64,000 nucleotides of DNA from Chiridota heheva (taxonomy: Eukaryota; Echinodermata; Holothuroidea; Apodida; Chiridotidae). Made by a program: the position numbers and the translations under genes. Each line of letters starts with the position of its first letter. Position 1 is the stretch's first letter. The stretch is from assembly GCA_020152595.1 (NCBI GenBank), contig JAIGNY010000899.1, positions 18,602 through 82,601 on the forward strand, read 5' to 3'. This document shows positions 1 to 11,572 of the stretch, piece by piece. The notes beneath the pieces were generated by a model that was not told where the DNA came from, did no database searches, and saw nothing but the letters and a program-made list of their open reading frames with translations.

Positions 1-1
1 A

Positions 2-361
2 ATAGACTTGCGTCCTAAATTGGGAATACAATTTCTATTCGATCAATGTTACATAAACCATATTTATAAGAACCGGCCCTATGCCATAAATGGCTTGAAT
101 GAATTCAGCTCAGCTGCCTTTACTGCAGTAGTAAATGGCAGTAAGGCAAAATCAACAAAGATAAAATTAAAAATGATAACCCATGCTGCAAAACAAAAAG
201 GACTGAATATTTTCCACCCAAAATACTTAAATGTAGTAAATGCGATTATAGCAAAGGAAACATCAACAACAAAGACAAAAGGTGATACAGCGTCATCCTT
301 CCAACACGAACACAGGAGAAGGTACAGCCAGGCTTGGCCTAACGTAGATAATAAAATTTAA
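2..361 (+). CDS. ORF of unknown function, open at the window edge
   Basis: The frame is open from the first bases of the window to a TAA at 359-361, giving about 119 codons. There is no ATG near the left end, so this is probably the 3' part of a longer ORF or exon. The product is basic (many Lys/Arg), with no signal peptide, membrane segment or motif that I recognise; the C-terminal 40 residues are rich in Thr, Lys and Arg. I cannot assign a family. A chance ORF is possible, but 119 codons is long for AT-rich sequence. Confidence 0.25.
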   Translation: MDLRPKLGIQFLFDQCYINHIYKNRPYAINGLNEFSSAAFTAVVNGSKAKSTKIKLKMITHAAKQKGLNIFHPKYLNVVNAIIAKETSTTKTKGDTASSFQHEHRRRYSQAWPNVDNKI

Positions 362-2392
362 CAGTATTTTGCATGATGAAATCTCATCATGTTTACTTTT
401 AGTATTAACAGATTTTACTCTAGGCTACGGATTTAAAAGGCCAGAGCCTATATTATATTAAAACTGAGTAAAAAGGCTAGACTTGACTTAAGCCATGGTG
501 TTGTGTGACTGACCAGTCAAAATGTTTTGAATGTGAAGTACTAGACCCAATTTGTATTGAGTAAACGTTAAGCTAAACAAAACAAACAGACAGTACCAAT
601 AGTACAGTTACCATTGCTAGGCCAAACTCATATGTGGCCTATGACTAAATTTAACATAGGCCTACAACTTACAATGTTAAGTTAACACACAAGAAAAAAG
701 TAGGCCTAATGTTATCCTGTCCCCACTTAAGTACATACAAGCCTAACAATAGGACACCCCGGAAGCTTAACTAAAGCCAAAAAATTATCGATCTATTTTT
801 CACACTTTTTCTAGATGAACCCAAATTATATTACATTGTGAGGTAGAATATTATCTAAAATCATTATATATTGCATCAATTTATTCAAAAAACGTCTAAT
901 ACGGGAGCCTTACAGATGTAAAAGTGGCTACAATATTTACCTTGATTGCTCGATTTTTGTCACCAGTGAAGAGGAAAGATCTGGTTAAATCTTGCACAGA
1001 ATACGCTGACTAGGTCTTATCACTTTGTGAATATGGAGTTTTAACCTTTTTTGGTAATACTATAACCAAATTTGGTATAATTTGCATCATTTTCTAAACA
1101 AAATGCAAATAATAAAATAAAACTGACCAATCGTTCGTTGATGATTTTCGCTTGTAAACACGTACTGTTTAGCTCGCTTCTGGGTGAGGTCGACGTTGTT
1201 GAAAGTTACTAATAACGGTCGTATATTGAGGTCAGACTCCGTACTGCATGGTGAAAACAATCTTGAAGTTACTTGTTGATGCAGTTTCTGAAAAGAAAAA
1301 GTTAAAAAAAAAGTGATAATCATGAAATTTTGAATTTTCTAAGCAAGGTTCAAGTTCAATCTTGCAGCTACACCAGATCAAAGTTTGTTGGTTTACATGT
1401 GAATTCTAAATAATTTCAGATAGTACAAAGAATATAATTGTGTAACAAAACAAGAATGATGAAAATTTATTGTTTGGCATGTCTTCCTAATATAACTTTC
1501 CAGAGAAAAATATTTAAATTATTTACAACTCTAAATTACATCATGGAGCCATTATTTGAAAATCTGTTAATAGCTGCATGATCCTATCAATGAATTGTTG
1601 CTCTTATTTTTGCATCAAACCAAAAGTTGATAAAACAGAAACAAGAGGTCCAAATTTAGGGTGCTAATGTAAAACTTGCAAAAATGTCTTAATACAGTTA
1701 AAACCCTGAAAAATTGTTTTCATACATTGATGAATGAAATGTGATTTTTAATCAGTTAACTTCCACAACTGTAATACTTAAAACTTATAGGAAACACCAA
1801 TGTTTTGATTAAGCAATTTGTAAATAATAAATAAAAATTTCAACTTGTTTTTCATAATAATAGTGGAGTTGGGAAGATATAGAATAATATTGAAGTGAAT
1901 GGAATTAATATCATGCTGTTATGGATAAGTACTATAAAATTATTATAACCTATGCGTAACGTTACTGGTCATATAGTAATACTAAAATAATAAGACATTT
2001 TAACGATTGATTCTGTTTCAATTTAAAAAGAAAAACAACAGAAAGAAGTTAAAAATCATGTTAGCGACTTGAACATAATGAAAAATTATTAGTAATAACT
2101 CAACATTATTATCATCCATGAAACTGGACATTGGCCTAGTTTTGGCAGGCTGGGCAAATATTTAAGCATGCAGGAAAACAGTAACAAATATAAATCATTT
2201 CCAAAAATGTTATTTAATGCAAACAAGCTACATATTTCTTATTGGTGATTTTTAAAGACATAAGTTACAGCACTAGTCTAGGTCGATTTCACTCAGTTGT
2301 TTTCCATACAGTTTTAAAGGAAAACATTAAAATTTACAAAATAAAGAAGAAAACGAACGTGAAACATCATGCATTTATGCCTAAGTATATAT
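362..2392. other. AT-rich stretch without a recognisable gene
   Basis: I see only short, low-complexity frames here and no domain. The words 'taggcc' and 'ggccta' recur between about 600 and 760, as in much of the non-coding sequence of this window. Confidence 0.5.
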
Positions 2393-2656
2393 TCAAAATG
2401 AATCCAGAATTTTACCGGTCGTTTCAATATTGTCTGACTGATTGCATTGGTCACAAAACCAACTCTCGTAACCCTCCTCCAAATCTAACGTTACACATCC
2501 AGTGTGAAACCACCCTTTTTCACAATTTGGCCCTTCGCAATAAACTAAATCGTCCGTTTTTTCGGATATATTACAAATACAAATTTCCCAGTTGTTCACT
2601 TCCTCATCTGATTCCGCTGGCAAATTTACATTAGCAATGGCGCTGACTTCTGCCAT
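2393..2656 (-). CDS. Small PHD-finger protein or exon (87 aa)
   Basis: A short ORF starts at an ATG at 2656 and ends at a TAG. It encodes a C4HC3 zinc finger: Cys26, Cys28, Cys40, Cys45, His51, Cys54, Cys68 and Cys71, with the typical GWFHTGC and WFCDQC blocks. PHD fingers usually bind histone H3 tails, but they also occur as stray zinc-binding domains in transposon proteins, so a chromatin role is not shown. The N-terminal 20 residues are acidic. No other domain is joined to it. It may be a whole small gene, a first exon, or a piece of a mobile element; the LINE ORF1 relic lies upstream on the same strand. Confidence 0.5.
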   Translation of the reverse strand: MAEVSAIANVNLPAESDEEVNNWEICICNISEKTDDLVYCEGPNCEKGWFHTGCVTLDLEEGYESWFCDQCNQSDNIETTGKILDSF

Positions 2657-3462
2657 TTTATGTAAACTACTTGAATGGCTCGAAAGTTTCTTTAATATTT
2701 GCTGGACGGAATGTATTCTATGAACGTAGGCTACTGCACATGGTATACTACTGCATGCATAGGGTCTATCCTATATGCAGTGTACTGTGTACGTAAACAC
2801 ACAATGTAACCATAAAATCGCGAGTTTTGCAACGAGACTCGCTGTAGTATATTTGCCCTTGTGTTACGTAATACACGAACTTTGCGAGAAATCTCGCTTG
2901 CGGTCATAGCCTTGGGAGTTTACTTGCAATTAGGTGTGGTAATATAATAGTGGCGGAACCAATGATATCTTTAAAGATCTTCCTCTCCTTCTCAGTTAAT
3001 AGCTTCATGATCCAACGTCAACCAGAAACATTAAACGTTAGCCAGTAAACTAACTTTCTGATAAATAACCACATACCTCCACTAGGCCACTTAGACCTCC
3101 ATTACTACTGGACCACGTGCTAATGCACTCCCAATTTAGGAGAGATTAAAGACAGCCACTATCACAGTCTGCTCGAAGCGAAATGGGCAACACCCTTAAG
3201 GATAAACTACCTGATAACGCAGCTGAAGCTTGTCTCTCTCCTAGAGAGCAAACATTCCCAGAGTAAACCCACACCCAGAAACGCACACCTACGCTAAACT
3301 CTTATCTACCCTTTGGATCAGAACGCCTCAATCACGGAAATATTTCAGCAGGCCATCTGAATTTAAATGGCACCCATCTACTAAATACTTGGGAAGGTTA
3401 ATTCCCTTCTGATGCACTAAAGACAATGAGCAGACCGAGGGTGTAACTGGGGCCAGTCTGTC
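2657..3462. other. No clear gene; possible LINE-derived sequence
   Basis: Around 2815-2910 there are several TCGC/GCGA-rich short inverted words. On the minus strand near 3340-3420 a broken frame reads a DGCHLNSDG block, which resembles the end of SGNH-esterase-like domains found in some LINE or gag proteins. Stop codons interrupt it, so I do not call a gene. Confidence 0.3.
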
Positions 3463-4400
3463 CTAGAGAGCAAGGTAAAGTCCAACCTCACTAATTCGTT
3501 CTTCGCTCCAACCTAACTTTTTCACGTCTTCACATGAATTGATAACCACTTTCTTTTGGTTACCTTTGTCGTCTATTACAATGCAACTAATCTTTCCGTC
3601 AATAGTCCAAACTTTTTGCATGTCTGGATCATTTTTAGGTTTGTGAACAATTTTGCTCCGCAGTTGGGTTAAATCGTTAGGAATGAAGATGTTCTTCAGA
3701 GTTGGATTCTGGCGAAGGTTTCTTTTAGCTTTCATTAGTTTAGTCTTATCAGTTCTTTTAACAAAGCGCACGATAACAGGTCTTGGTGTTTTCCCTTTTC
3801 CAAGCAATCTGTGGCAAACACTGATGTGCTCTACTTTCAAATCGACTTCAATACTATTTGCAAGCTCGACTACCTTCTTTGGGAGATCCTAATTATCACT
3901 TCATCCATTCCATTCCAAAAATTTTAGCGTTCTCTTTGCGAGTGTATTGCTCCAGTTTCTCGTTCTCATTTTTAACAGTTCTCATTGCTTGCTTGAAAGC
4001 CTTCACTTCCTCATTGTGGATTCTCAGACGTTTAATATCCGACTTAAGTGTTTCTATGACAGCTGCTGAAGTTTTAGCGATAGCAGTCGTAACGGCAGTC
4101 ATTATACTTGGCTGTATCGCCAACACAACACTGCTGATTATATCTGACAGGCCTGGAACATCATTGCGATCTGCAGTGTTTTCGCGTAACTGCTTAGCGG
4201 TGAAACCCCTTTGTCCAAAGGCATTGTTGACTACCTCCTGGACAACATCGTTAAGATTTTCAGGTAAGCATGAATCACTTAGTTCATCCTCCAAGATTAA
4301 AAAAACTATTCTCCATTTTACCCCCACAGTACTTTTTTGGCGCCGCAGGTCTTTCTGGGGTAGAACTTATCTCTACTCTTTTCGTACCACGTGAAGCCAT
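3463..4400 (-). pseudogene. Non-LTR retrotransposon ORF1-like relic
   Basis: Three minus-strand frames join to a product of about 300 residues. It starts at an ATG at 4400 with a Lys/Arg-rich head, then shows a coiled-coil-like stretch with heptads of Leu, Ile and Val, then the block EQYTRKENAKIFGMEW, typical of the start of the RNA-binding domain of LINE ORF1 proteins. The next block contains PRPVIVRFVKRTDKTKLM, also characteristic of that family. ORF1 proteins bind LINE RNA and help assemble the retrotransposition particle. Frameshifts near 4294 and between 3840 and 3896 break the gene. No matching ORF2 follows. Confidence 0.65.
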
Positions 4401-4834
4401 CTCTCTACTCAGTCTACGAAAGTACACCAGTGTGGGACCCCTTTAATGATTAGTCATACATTACACAGTATGTTCAGGGAAGTGTTATTTAGTTTTTGTG
4501 GAGTTTCCCTGAATTTTTAAAGGTTAAGTGTCCCACTTCAATTAAGATTTGAATATGAATTAGGGTTAGAAATGAATCACAAGGTTTGTGACTGTGCTTT
4601 TTAGTGACCTTGTCAGAACATACTCTCCTTCCTTGACAGCTTGTGACAAAAGACTGCCGACACAATTATACTTAAAACAGTTGGTTATACTTCACATTCA
4701 ACATTTTTCATACACATGACATGCTATATTACAGAATGAATACACAAAACACAATGCCAACAAGCTAGTTAACAGGTTAATAAACCCTGAACATAATTAA
4801 GTGACTTGGTGAATACATATATTTACTCCACTAC
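4401..4834. other. Non-coding sequence between LINE and BEL/Pao relics
   Basis: No ORF or repeat stands out. It would contain the 3' end of the BEL/Pao element, but I could not find a matching pair of LTRs. Confidence 0.35.
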
Positions 4835-5323
4835 TTAAATAGGGCAAAGCTTAGTTATATTTCTTACCCAGTCCCCTTCCCTTGTTCGCACCTTTACCAC
4901 CTGTACGTGCCCATCGGGCCCTGTATAAACCTCAATTACCCTACCAAGCGGCCATTGACTACGGACTGTGTCCTTTTCCATCATTAACACTATATCATTA
5001 ACCTTAAAATCCCTCTTTTGATCCTTCCACTTTCTTTGCTTCAAGGATGGTAACCATTCCCACAACCATCTGTTCCAAAAGTGTTGCATCAATTCTTAAA
5101 CGCGGCGCCACCTTTTTCTCAGACTGCCTCTAGTGCCATCTCTAACTTCCTCTGAAGAAAATCGTCCTCCCCCATGGAATCATGTAGGAAGTGGTTTGGA
5201 GGGGTTAAATCTTTTTGGGAAGTGGACATGCAAGTCAGTGGTCTGGAATTTATTATTCCTTCTGCACTCACAAATGATGAATGTAATTCTTTATCAGTAA
5301 TGTCAGCATTACCTAAGATTGCA
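4835..5323 (-). pseudogene. BEL/Pao integrase tail and DUF5641-like domain
   Basis: From 5323 to about 5125 the frame reads the end of the integrase region with the block SAEGIINSRPLT, then a stop codon inside the region. From 5092 to 4835 the frame gives 85 residues with WPLGRVIEVYTGPDGHVQ and VVKVRT, the hallmark of the C-terminal domain of BEL/Pao polyproteins. It probably helps integrase bind DNA or chromatin. A frameshift near 5110 separates the two parts. The upper edge at 5323 is set by the MITE. Confidence 0.8.
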
Positions 5324-5653
5324 TACCGTATTTTCTCTAATAAACGCCCCAGGGGCGTTGCATTTGGAAAACAGGGGGGCGTTTATTAGAGGGTAAAGTA
5401 TGAAGAAAGAAATGTAACTTACAAAAGAACGGCAATTCCTTTTAGGCCTATGTATGGTATTAGTTTCTTCATGCGATTTTTGTGTTTTTAGCATTATTGT
5501 GCATGGATTATTAATAGAATATACTCTTTACATATTTTCTTTTGGTTACGTTCGACTTACAGCCTTTTTAAGTCACATTCGGTAAGTTAAACGTACGTTC
5601 TTACATCCTGAAAGTATAAAAATGACGGGGGGGTTATTAGAGAAAATACGGTA
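5324..5653. mobile_element. MITE of about 330 bp inserted in BEL/Pao integrase
   Basis: The ends are inverted repeats: TACCGTATTTTCTCTAATAA on the left and its reverse complement on the right. Inside, a G-rich piece with a second copy of the TTTATTAGAG word lies at 5375-5395. The BEL/Pao frame continues on both sides. The ends begin and finish with TA, which fits a Tc1/mariner-type target, but I cannot prove the superfamily. It carries no gene. Confidence 0.7.
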
Positions 5654-5965
5654 GATCGCACGCTTTGATGATTTTATCAGACTTTCATGTACACCTCCGA
5701 GGTGGGGTGTGAGTGGCGGTATGAACCGCCATTTGTTACCTTTCCTCGCAGTTAAATCTTGGATCCTTGATTTGTCAAGTGATTGGAATATTTGTTTGAA
5801 TTCACATTCTGCTCCCACAAAATTACCTCCATTGTCGGACAACACTTCCTCAGGTTGTCCCCTTCTACTAACAAATCGGTAGAAAGCATTTAAGAATGTG
5901 TCCGAGTCTAACCCATAGGCTATTTCTAAGTGGACAGCCCTCGTGCTAGGCAGGTGAATAAACAT
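5654..5965 (-). pseudogene. BEL/Pao integrase catalytic core
   Basis: The frame shows [19 protein letters not shown], then VLSDNGGNFVGAE, then PPLTPHLGGVHESLIKSSKRA. The second block holds a catalytic Asp and the third has the Glu of the DDE triad in the usual BEL/Pao context. This enzyme inserts element cDNA into the host genome. The first catalytic Asp should lie upstream, beyond the break near 5966. The frame ends in the MITE. Confidence 0.8.
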
Positions 5966-6040
5966 AAATAAGGCTTCATTCGCGCCCTCTCTCTTTCTTG
6001 AACTTTAAGGAAGGGTCCAGCATAATCAACAGCCACTTTA

Positions 6041-6310
6041 TCAAAGGCTCTTAGGCTTGAGGAACTCATTTATTTCCGTGGTAATGGCGCCATTACTTGT
6101 TGCCCTGATTTTGCCTGTTTGTAATTTACAGGTGGCACAATTCCTTTCACAGTCCCGTATTTCTTCCCTTCCATGTACTACCCAATATTGTTTAGATAGC
6201 AGAGCCCAGACATGATTTGTTCCGGCTACATGGTTACCTATTTCATGATACTGTTTCACAATTAACTTGGTCACTTGGTGTTTTCTGGGAAGTATGATGG
6301 AATAAGGCAC
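6041..6310 (-). pseudogene. BEL/Pao integrase zinc-binding segment
   Basis: The 89-residue frame contains HEIGNHVAGTNHVWALL and CERNCATCKLQTGK. These are the His and Cys pairs of the H2C2 zinc-binding domain found before the integrase core. It lies between RNase H (higher coordinates) and the core (lower coordinates), as expected. A frameshift separates it from the core at about 6000. Confidence 0.75.
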
Positions 6311-6645
6311 ATCATATGGAGAGTTTCTACCAAACTCAGTCGCCCAGTCATTCTTAGTATTTCGTCTTCATCAAGGTGGGGAAGCAGTGTACTCAACACA
6401 CTATTGGAGGTAACAACCCCACCTTTCTTCAGACTTTTGATTTCCTCCTTGAAGTTTTCCTTTTGCGCTTGCTTTACAAAACTAAACTCTGCATCTTCTA
6501 CCTCTTCAGATGTCAGTAACCCAACACACCTAGCTTGCTTACAAGAGCGGCAATTATTTACAAATCTGCAAACCTAGGCCAGTACTCTGTAAGTTTTGAC
6601 CTGCTGCTAAAACGCGTCGGGTTTAATCTGAAGTTCTTATCTGAT

Positions 6646-7425
6646 TCAAGTGGCAGGTTTGATATCAACATCGTGACTGTATACCGTCTCTCCTGAAACA
6701 CAAGTGTATACGAACTTGTTGGTTGGCCACTTGTCAGTTTCTTTATTTAGGAACGCTGGACCATGCCACCACTTGTGGTCCTCCTTAAGGTTTTCAACCG
6801 TGCTTCCTCGAGAAGCAACATCTGCCGGGTTTAGTTTGGTTGGCACATATCGCCACTGACTGGGGTTACTTTGGTCCTGTATCTCGCCAATCCGTTCGCA
6901 ACCAAAGGTTTGAATGCCCTGCTTCGACCCCTTATCCACTAAAGGACATTTGTGCTATTACATCAAAATATATCTTTCAAATTATGTTTTAGCACTTCTG
7001 TTATGGATTTGGCAAGTTTTAATCCCAACATGGCCCCCAGCAGTTCTAGTCGTGGTATGCTCACAGACTTGAGCGGAGCCACTTTCATTTTAGATGAAAT
7101 AATTTCTACCTCACTTTGACCTTTCTTTTCATATCTAGTATATGCTACTGCTGCATATGCATCCTTTGATGCATCCACAAATACATGAATCTCTGCTGGT
7201 TTTTCTTTGTAAGCAAAATATCCCATGCACCTTGGGACTTCAAGGCCTTCAAGATTTTGTAGCCCGTCTACCCAGTTTCCTACATTTTTTGCAATGTTTT
7301 TATCTATAGTTTCATCCCATGGGGTTCCACATGCCCAAATTTCTTGCATCAACATTTTTGCTGCCGTTACCAACAGGGAAAGGGATCAAAAGGGCCAGAT
7401 ATTTTGCTAAGTACAACCCTCTTTG
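6646..7425 (-). pseudogene. BEL/Pao connection and RNase H region
   Basis: From 7373 to 6963 the frame reads the end of the polymerase/thumb region (TAAKMLMQEIWACGTPWDE), then IHVFVDASKDAYAAVAYTR, the first RNase H acidic residue block, and VSIPRLELLGAMLGLKLA. From 6939 to 6646 it continues with PTKLNPADVASRG and the sequence towards the integrase. RNase H removes the RNA strand during reverse transcription. A frameshift near 6950 and another upstream of 7373 break it. The piggyBac insertion at 7426 cuts the gene. Confidence 0.8.
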
Positions 7426-8026
7426 TTAACCCTTTACTTGGCAATTATTGAAATTTTGCTCATAAAAATTATTTTCTTTTATTTATGCATTAAAAACAAA
7501 GAGTTATATGCAATTTCAAAGAAAATTAATTATTTTGACCTAATTAGCTGGGGTTACAATTTGTTGCCATTTGGCAACATTGCCAAGTGACGTCACTTAA
7601 AAAAGTAATTATGCACACGTTCTATGAACCATGTTTACTTGTTGTCAATGCATGGATGGCCTTAATACAGAGTACTAATTATGATGATAAAATGATGTAA
7701 ATATGATTATATCAGAATAAACAAATTGAGGCTCCAGATTTTATAATTTGTATTATATGTTTTCACAATAAGGTATGTGAAAAAGGCGATAAAGTTTTAG
7801 TGCAAATTCCAGCAGTGGTTTGTAAACTTATTGGTCTAAATATCAGCGAGAAGTGCTTTACATTTTACACAATTTTTTTTTTAAATTTGATCTGGATGGT
7901 GAATTTGAATACTGAATAAATTGGTTATACTACGTTGTAGAATACAAAGCAAGTATATGATATATTTGATTAGAATACAAGGATATACATAAAATGACAC
8001 AAAGCAGCAAGCAAAACAGAAATGTC

Positions 8027-9845
8027 TTAGTTAGTATGAAAGTCTTTAAAGCAGTTTCTTTCTCCTGTTAAACAAAGGCACATGCCACATTTGGTACAAT
8101 AAACCCGGGAGTATCCACTTTGACATTTCCTGCAGCGACCTTTTTGTGTGCTCCTTACTTCTGGCCAATGACCGTAGTCATCATAACGCACTCCAGCTCT
8201 TGGTGATGGTGTGAATGGCTTTCTGCCTTTTTGAGATCTCGTCTTCAGAAGGGAGGCTTCTCTTTGGGGCCTCCTGGCTTAGCAGGGGGCTCACAACCTT
8301 GTTTTCATGCACCAGGAATCAGCAATATGCATGATAAACTTCAACAAAGGCATTTGCTTTTTGGTGGGAATATTCCTTTGCTTGCAGTCACGCCGGTAGA
8401 GTGACCAAGCATTGACTTTGCGATGTCCACACAATGCCAAAAATCTTGATGTACCATCTTCTTGTCTTTACATGTATGCGGTACAGAGATATCAACATGT
8501 CGGCGAGGTCCACTCCACCCATTCCTGAGTTATATACCTTTACCATGTTTGGACAAGGTATATCTTTTCTTTGTTTTAGAGGCAGGGCACCATCTTTTCA
8601 CTGGAGTTTTCGGTTCAATTCCAACATAGTTGGATGTCATATGCACAACATTACTGTCATACCATTTGGCTATGATGATACCTGAATTCATGTCAGTCTT
8701 ATAGGCCAGGGCCCCTCGTCCCCCTTTAGATAGGTCTTTCTTACTCTTAAGGGCACATCCTTGTAGCCTGTTCGCTCTGATTGTGCCACAAGCTAGAATG
8801 CCTTCAGCTTTCAGATATAGCATGAGATTGATGGTTGTGAACCAATTATCGAAGAATAATTTGTGACCGGCATTTCGTGGAAGATCTTCGCACAATCTTG
8901 CAACAATCTGCGCCGTTTTTTGGAGTTGACTGTAATCTCTTGCAGAAGGTCTGCTGTCTTTACCAGTGTAGATATAAAAATCGTACATGAAACCTGATGC
9001 TCCAGCTCGGACTAAATTCTTGAAACCCCATTTGACTGGCTTCTTTGGGTTATATTGGCGGATTTTGGTGTACTTGCTTTTGGATGGGATGATTTGCTCA
9101 TCAACAGAATGTTTTTCTTCAGGCTTTATCAGCATGCACTGATTCCGGACACTTTCAACTACAGGTCTAATTTTTGAATAGTTTGTCGTCATTTGCAGCA
9201 TCAAAGGTGAGATTATCTACTACATGAAGGTATCTCCGTAATTTCTCAAAACGTTTAAGGGACATAACATCAGCAATCGGTGGATATCTCAATTCATTTG
9301 ACCAGTACAAGGTATACGAGGGCAGGCTTACAATCCCCATTTTCATGTGCATCCCTATGAACTGAAGCATTTCATCTATGTCCACATCTACTGGAGTACC
9401 ACTACTTTGTGTACTGTAGAGGTTTGTATTTTGAACTATGAGATCTGTCAGATTTGTCGTCCAAAACAGTTTGAAGTAGTCAATGGGGCTCATATCGTCA
9501 TCTCTTTCTTCACTGACTTTTTCAAACGCCACTGAAGGCTTTGGAATGTCTTTCTTCCGCCATCTAAATGTTGGTTTCCCTTCATTCTGGTCATTATCGG
9601 CATCAGTTTTGTCTGCAGATGTAGAAGGGGCGATGCTTTCATTATCAGTACTATCACATTCAGTAGCTTCATCATCATCACCATCACTATCATCATCCCT
9701 GTCAGACTCTGCACTCTCAAGGGGAAAGATTTACATCACTGTATTCTTCTTCTCCATCAGTACTAAAATCAGATAGTTCTGATTCATCACCATCTAGAAC
9801 TTGTTGCAGAGCATCATGTGTGGAAAAGTTTTGCTTGGTAGCCAT
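8027..9845 (-). pseudogene. piggyBac transposase of PB1
   Basis: The gene starts at an ATG at 9845 and ends at a TAA at 8027-8029, about 600 codons, the usual length. Order: an acidic N-terminal region; an RWRKKDIP block; an N-terminal DDE_Tnp_1_7 segment; SVDEQIIPSKSKY with the first catalytic Asp; FFDNWFTTINL with the second; MGGVDLADMLISLYR with the third; and a C-terminal Cys-rich zinc finger near 8040-8130. These enzymes cut and paste the element at TTAA without leaving footprints. At least three frameshifts (near 9720, 9185 and 8530) inactivate it, although all catalytic blocks remain. Confidence 0.85.
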
Positions 9846-11068
9846 TTGTCTGAAGAAAAAAAAAACACATAAAACTTATTTCAATTATCATATTCATGAA
9901 TTTGTAATTGTAATTTCCATAAGTTTTACCATCATCATAATCATTGTAGTCATCCCCATCATCTTAGTTATCCTTATTATCATAATCATCATCAAAATCA
10001 TTTCATCATGGCATTCGTGACCATCAGCATCACCCTCTACATCACAAACAAAAACAGTATTTCCATCCCCCTTGCCATTGTTGGTACCATCATTTTGTTT
10101 AAGTCTTTACCATCATACTAAAAACGATGCAGCCATTTTTTCCAGCCATCCATCTCATAGATATTTTCCTGTATTGCCCATACAAGTACCTTCATGATCA
10201 TCAAGATTTATTCCACAAACTTAGACGTACCTTTGTATCAATGGAATTAAAATAGATCCATGATCTATTACCACAACTTACTCAATTATTAATCATCAAC
10301 TAGCATGATACTTCACCATAATTTCTTACTCTCTTCTATTTGTTATTCTATTTCCATCTCTTTCTCTATTCTATTCTATCCTTTTTTTTCAAGTAATGAA
10401 CATTTGAAATCATCGCACATATATGAAAATGTTTAAGAAGCAATTATATCTTGGATTCTTGGGAAGAATTCTTTGCGTATTTGGGTATTTCCATGGAATT
10501 GGAATCAATAAAGACAATGACTAAGTCATGTAAATTATAGAGAAACTAAGACAAGCAAACCTAAACAGGTCACATGCTTTCAACCCTTGAGTTCAAAAGG
10601 CCACATAATTGCTCCTATTCTTGACAATGTTGACATATGGTAACAAAAAAGGACAGGCTCATCACTACGAATATATACCCCTACTTGGCAATGTTGCCAT
10701 ATGGCTACATATTTTTTTGACTTTTAGTTGAGTGATTTTTAAAATCCCTGAAAGGAAAAAGGAAAGGATATTTTAAAAGCAGTACACACCTTGTAGTATT
10801 CTGAAATATATCCTCGGTGACGCGGTTTTTCTATTATTGGAAAAATCTTGTACAAAAAGTAAGGATGATAGCACTTGTTGACTGTCACTTTTCAGCTTCT
10901 CCCAAGAAATGCTTGGATGTTATATAAAAGATGGCGCTATTGCTAAATATATAATTAGAGATGCCAGGGACACATTGATGGTGTTGAAATTTCTTAGGAA
11001 GAAAATATATGATATTTATAATACATAAAAGTTAATGTTGCCAAATGGCAACATCATCGGATAAAGGG
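9846..11068. other. 5' non-coding part of PB1
   Basis: AT-rich, with imperfect ATC/CAT simple repeats from about 9920 to 10110. No second gene is visible. Confidence 0.5.
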
Positions 11069-11072
11069 TTAA

Positions 11073-11563
11073 TTTATTTGTAGCGGTATTTTGTTTAGGC
11101 CTCTAAAGACTAACACATCTTGGGCTGCAAGCCAAGTCAGACTTAGTGTTTTCACTGATGGCCATTCACTCTCTGTTAGTTTGAATTCCTTAGCTCTATG
11201 ACCTTCTGGTATTTCTGCTAACACAACTTTAGAGTTGGACAACCACTTCCTGGGACTCATTCCAGCCTTAGACCATAACTCCACAACTCATGATATAATT
11301 TAATACCCTCTTCATCATTTTTTACTGAATCTTTACAATCATCCATGTATGTACTTTCCAATATTGTTTTCGAAGCTAAGGGATATTTTTCTGCATAAAT
11401 TCTGGCATTTTTTTTGGCTTACAACTTGGGATATGAATGGCGCTGCATTTACCCCAGACACTAACCTATTGAATTCATAGACTTCTGGCTCCCTATCAGT
11501 TTCTAGATCTTGGCACAAAAAATGAAACAAAGGCCTATCTTCTTGCACTAAGAGGATTTGCAA
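11073..11563 (-). pseudogene. BEL/Pao reverse transcriptase fragment
   Basis: The frame from 11563 reads REPEVYEFNRLVSGVNAAPF, the BEL/Pao palm region. A frameshifted part reads TYMDDCKDSV at about 11338-11352, the YxDD catalytic motif. The frame from 11284 reads GMSPRKWLSNSKVVLAEIP, the region just after the palm. This enzyme copies element RNA into cDNA. The 5' part is absent beyond 11563, so the element is 5'-truncated. PB1 borders it at 11072. Confidence 0.8.
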
Positions 11564-11572
11564 ATATCAAGA

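Larger units (their letters stand above)
7426..11072 (-). mobile_element. piggyBac element (PB1), 3.6 kb, with TTAA at both ends
   Basis: Both borders read TTAA (7426-7429 and 11069-11072), followed inward by CCCTTTA on each side, which is the piggyBac target and terminal repeat pattern. Just inside lie palindromic words built on TTGCCATTTGGCAA (around 7563-7580, 10685-10705 and 11037-11053), probably sites for the transposase. The BEL/Pao frame resumes at once on both outer sides, so the borders are well fixed. The interior encodes one broken transposase. Confidence 0.85.
4835..11563 (-). mobile_element. BEL/Pao retrotransposon relic, interrupted by two DNA elements
   Basis: Reading the minus strand from 11563 down to 4835 gives, in order, reverse transcriptase, RNase H, an integrase zinc-binding segment, the integrase core and a C-terminal DUF5641-like domain. 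This is the BEL/Pao order. The protease and gag parts and the 5' LTR are missing, and the polymerase starts inside the fingers/palm region. A piggyBac element (7426-11072) and a MITE (5324-5653) were inserted later. Several further frameshifts show that the element is old. Confidence 0.85.

Noticed and set aside
2242-2634. 130-codon plus-strand ORF
   Set aside because: It is antisense to the PHD-finger ORF and has no domain of its own.
3858-4394. 178-codon plus-strand ORF
   Set aside because: It lies antisense to the LINE ORF1 relic, whose domain pattern explains the sequence.
4401-4834. LTR of the BEL/Pao element
   Set aside because: I could not find a second copy of this sequence near 11.6 kb, so no LTR pair can be supported.
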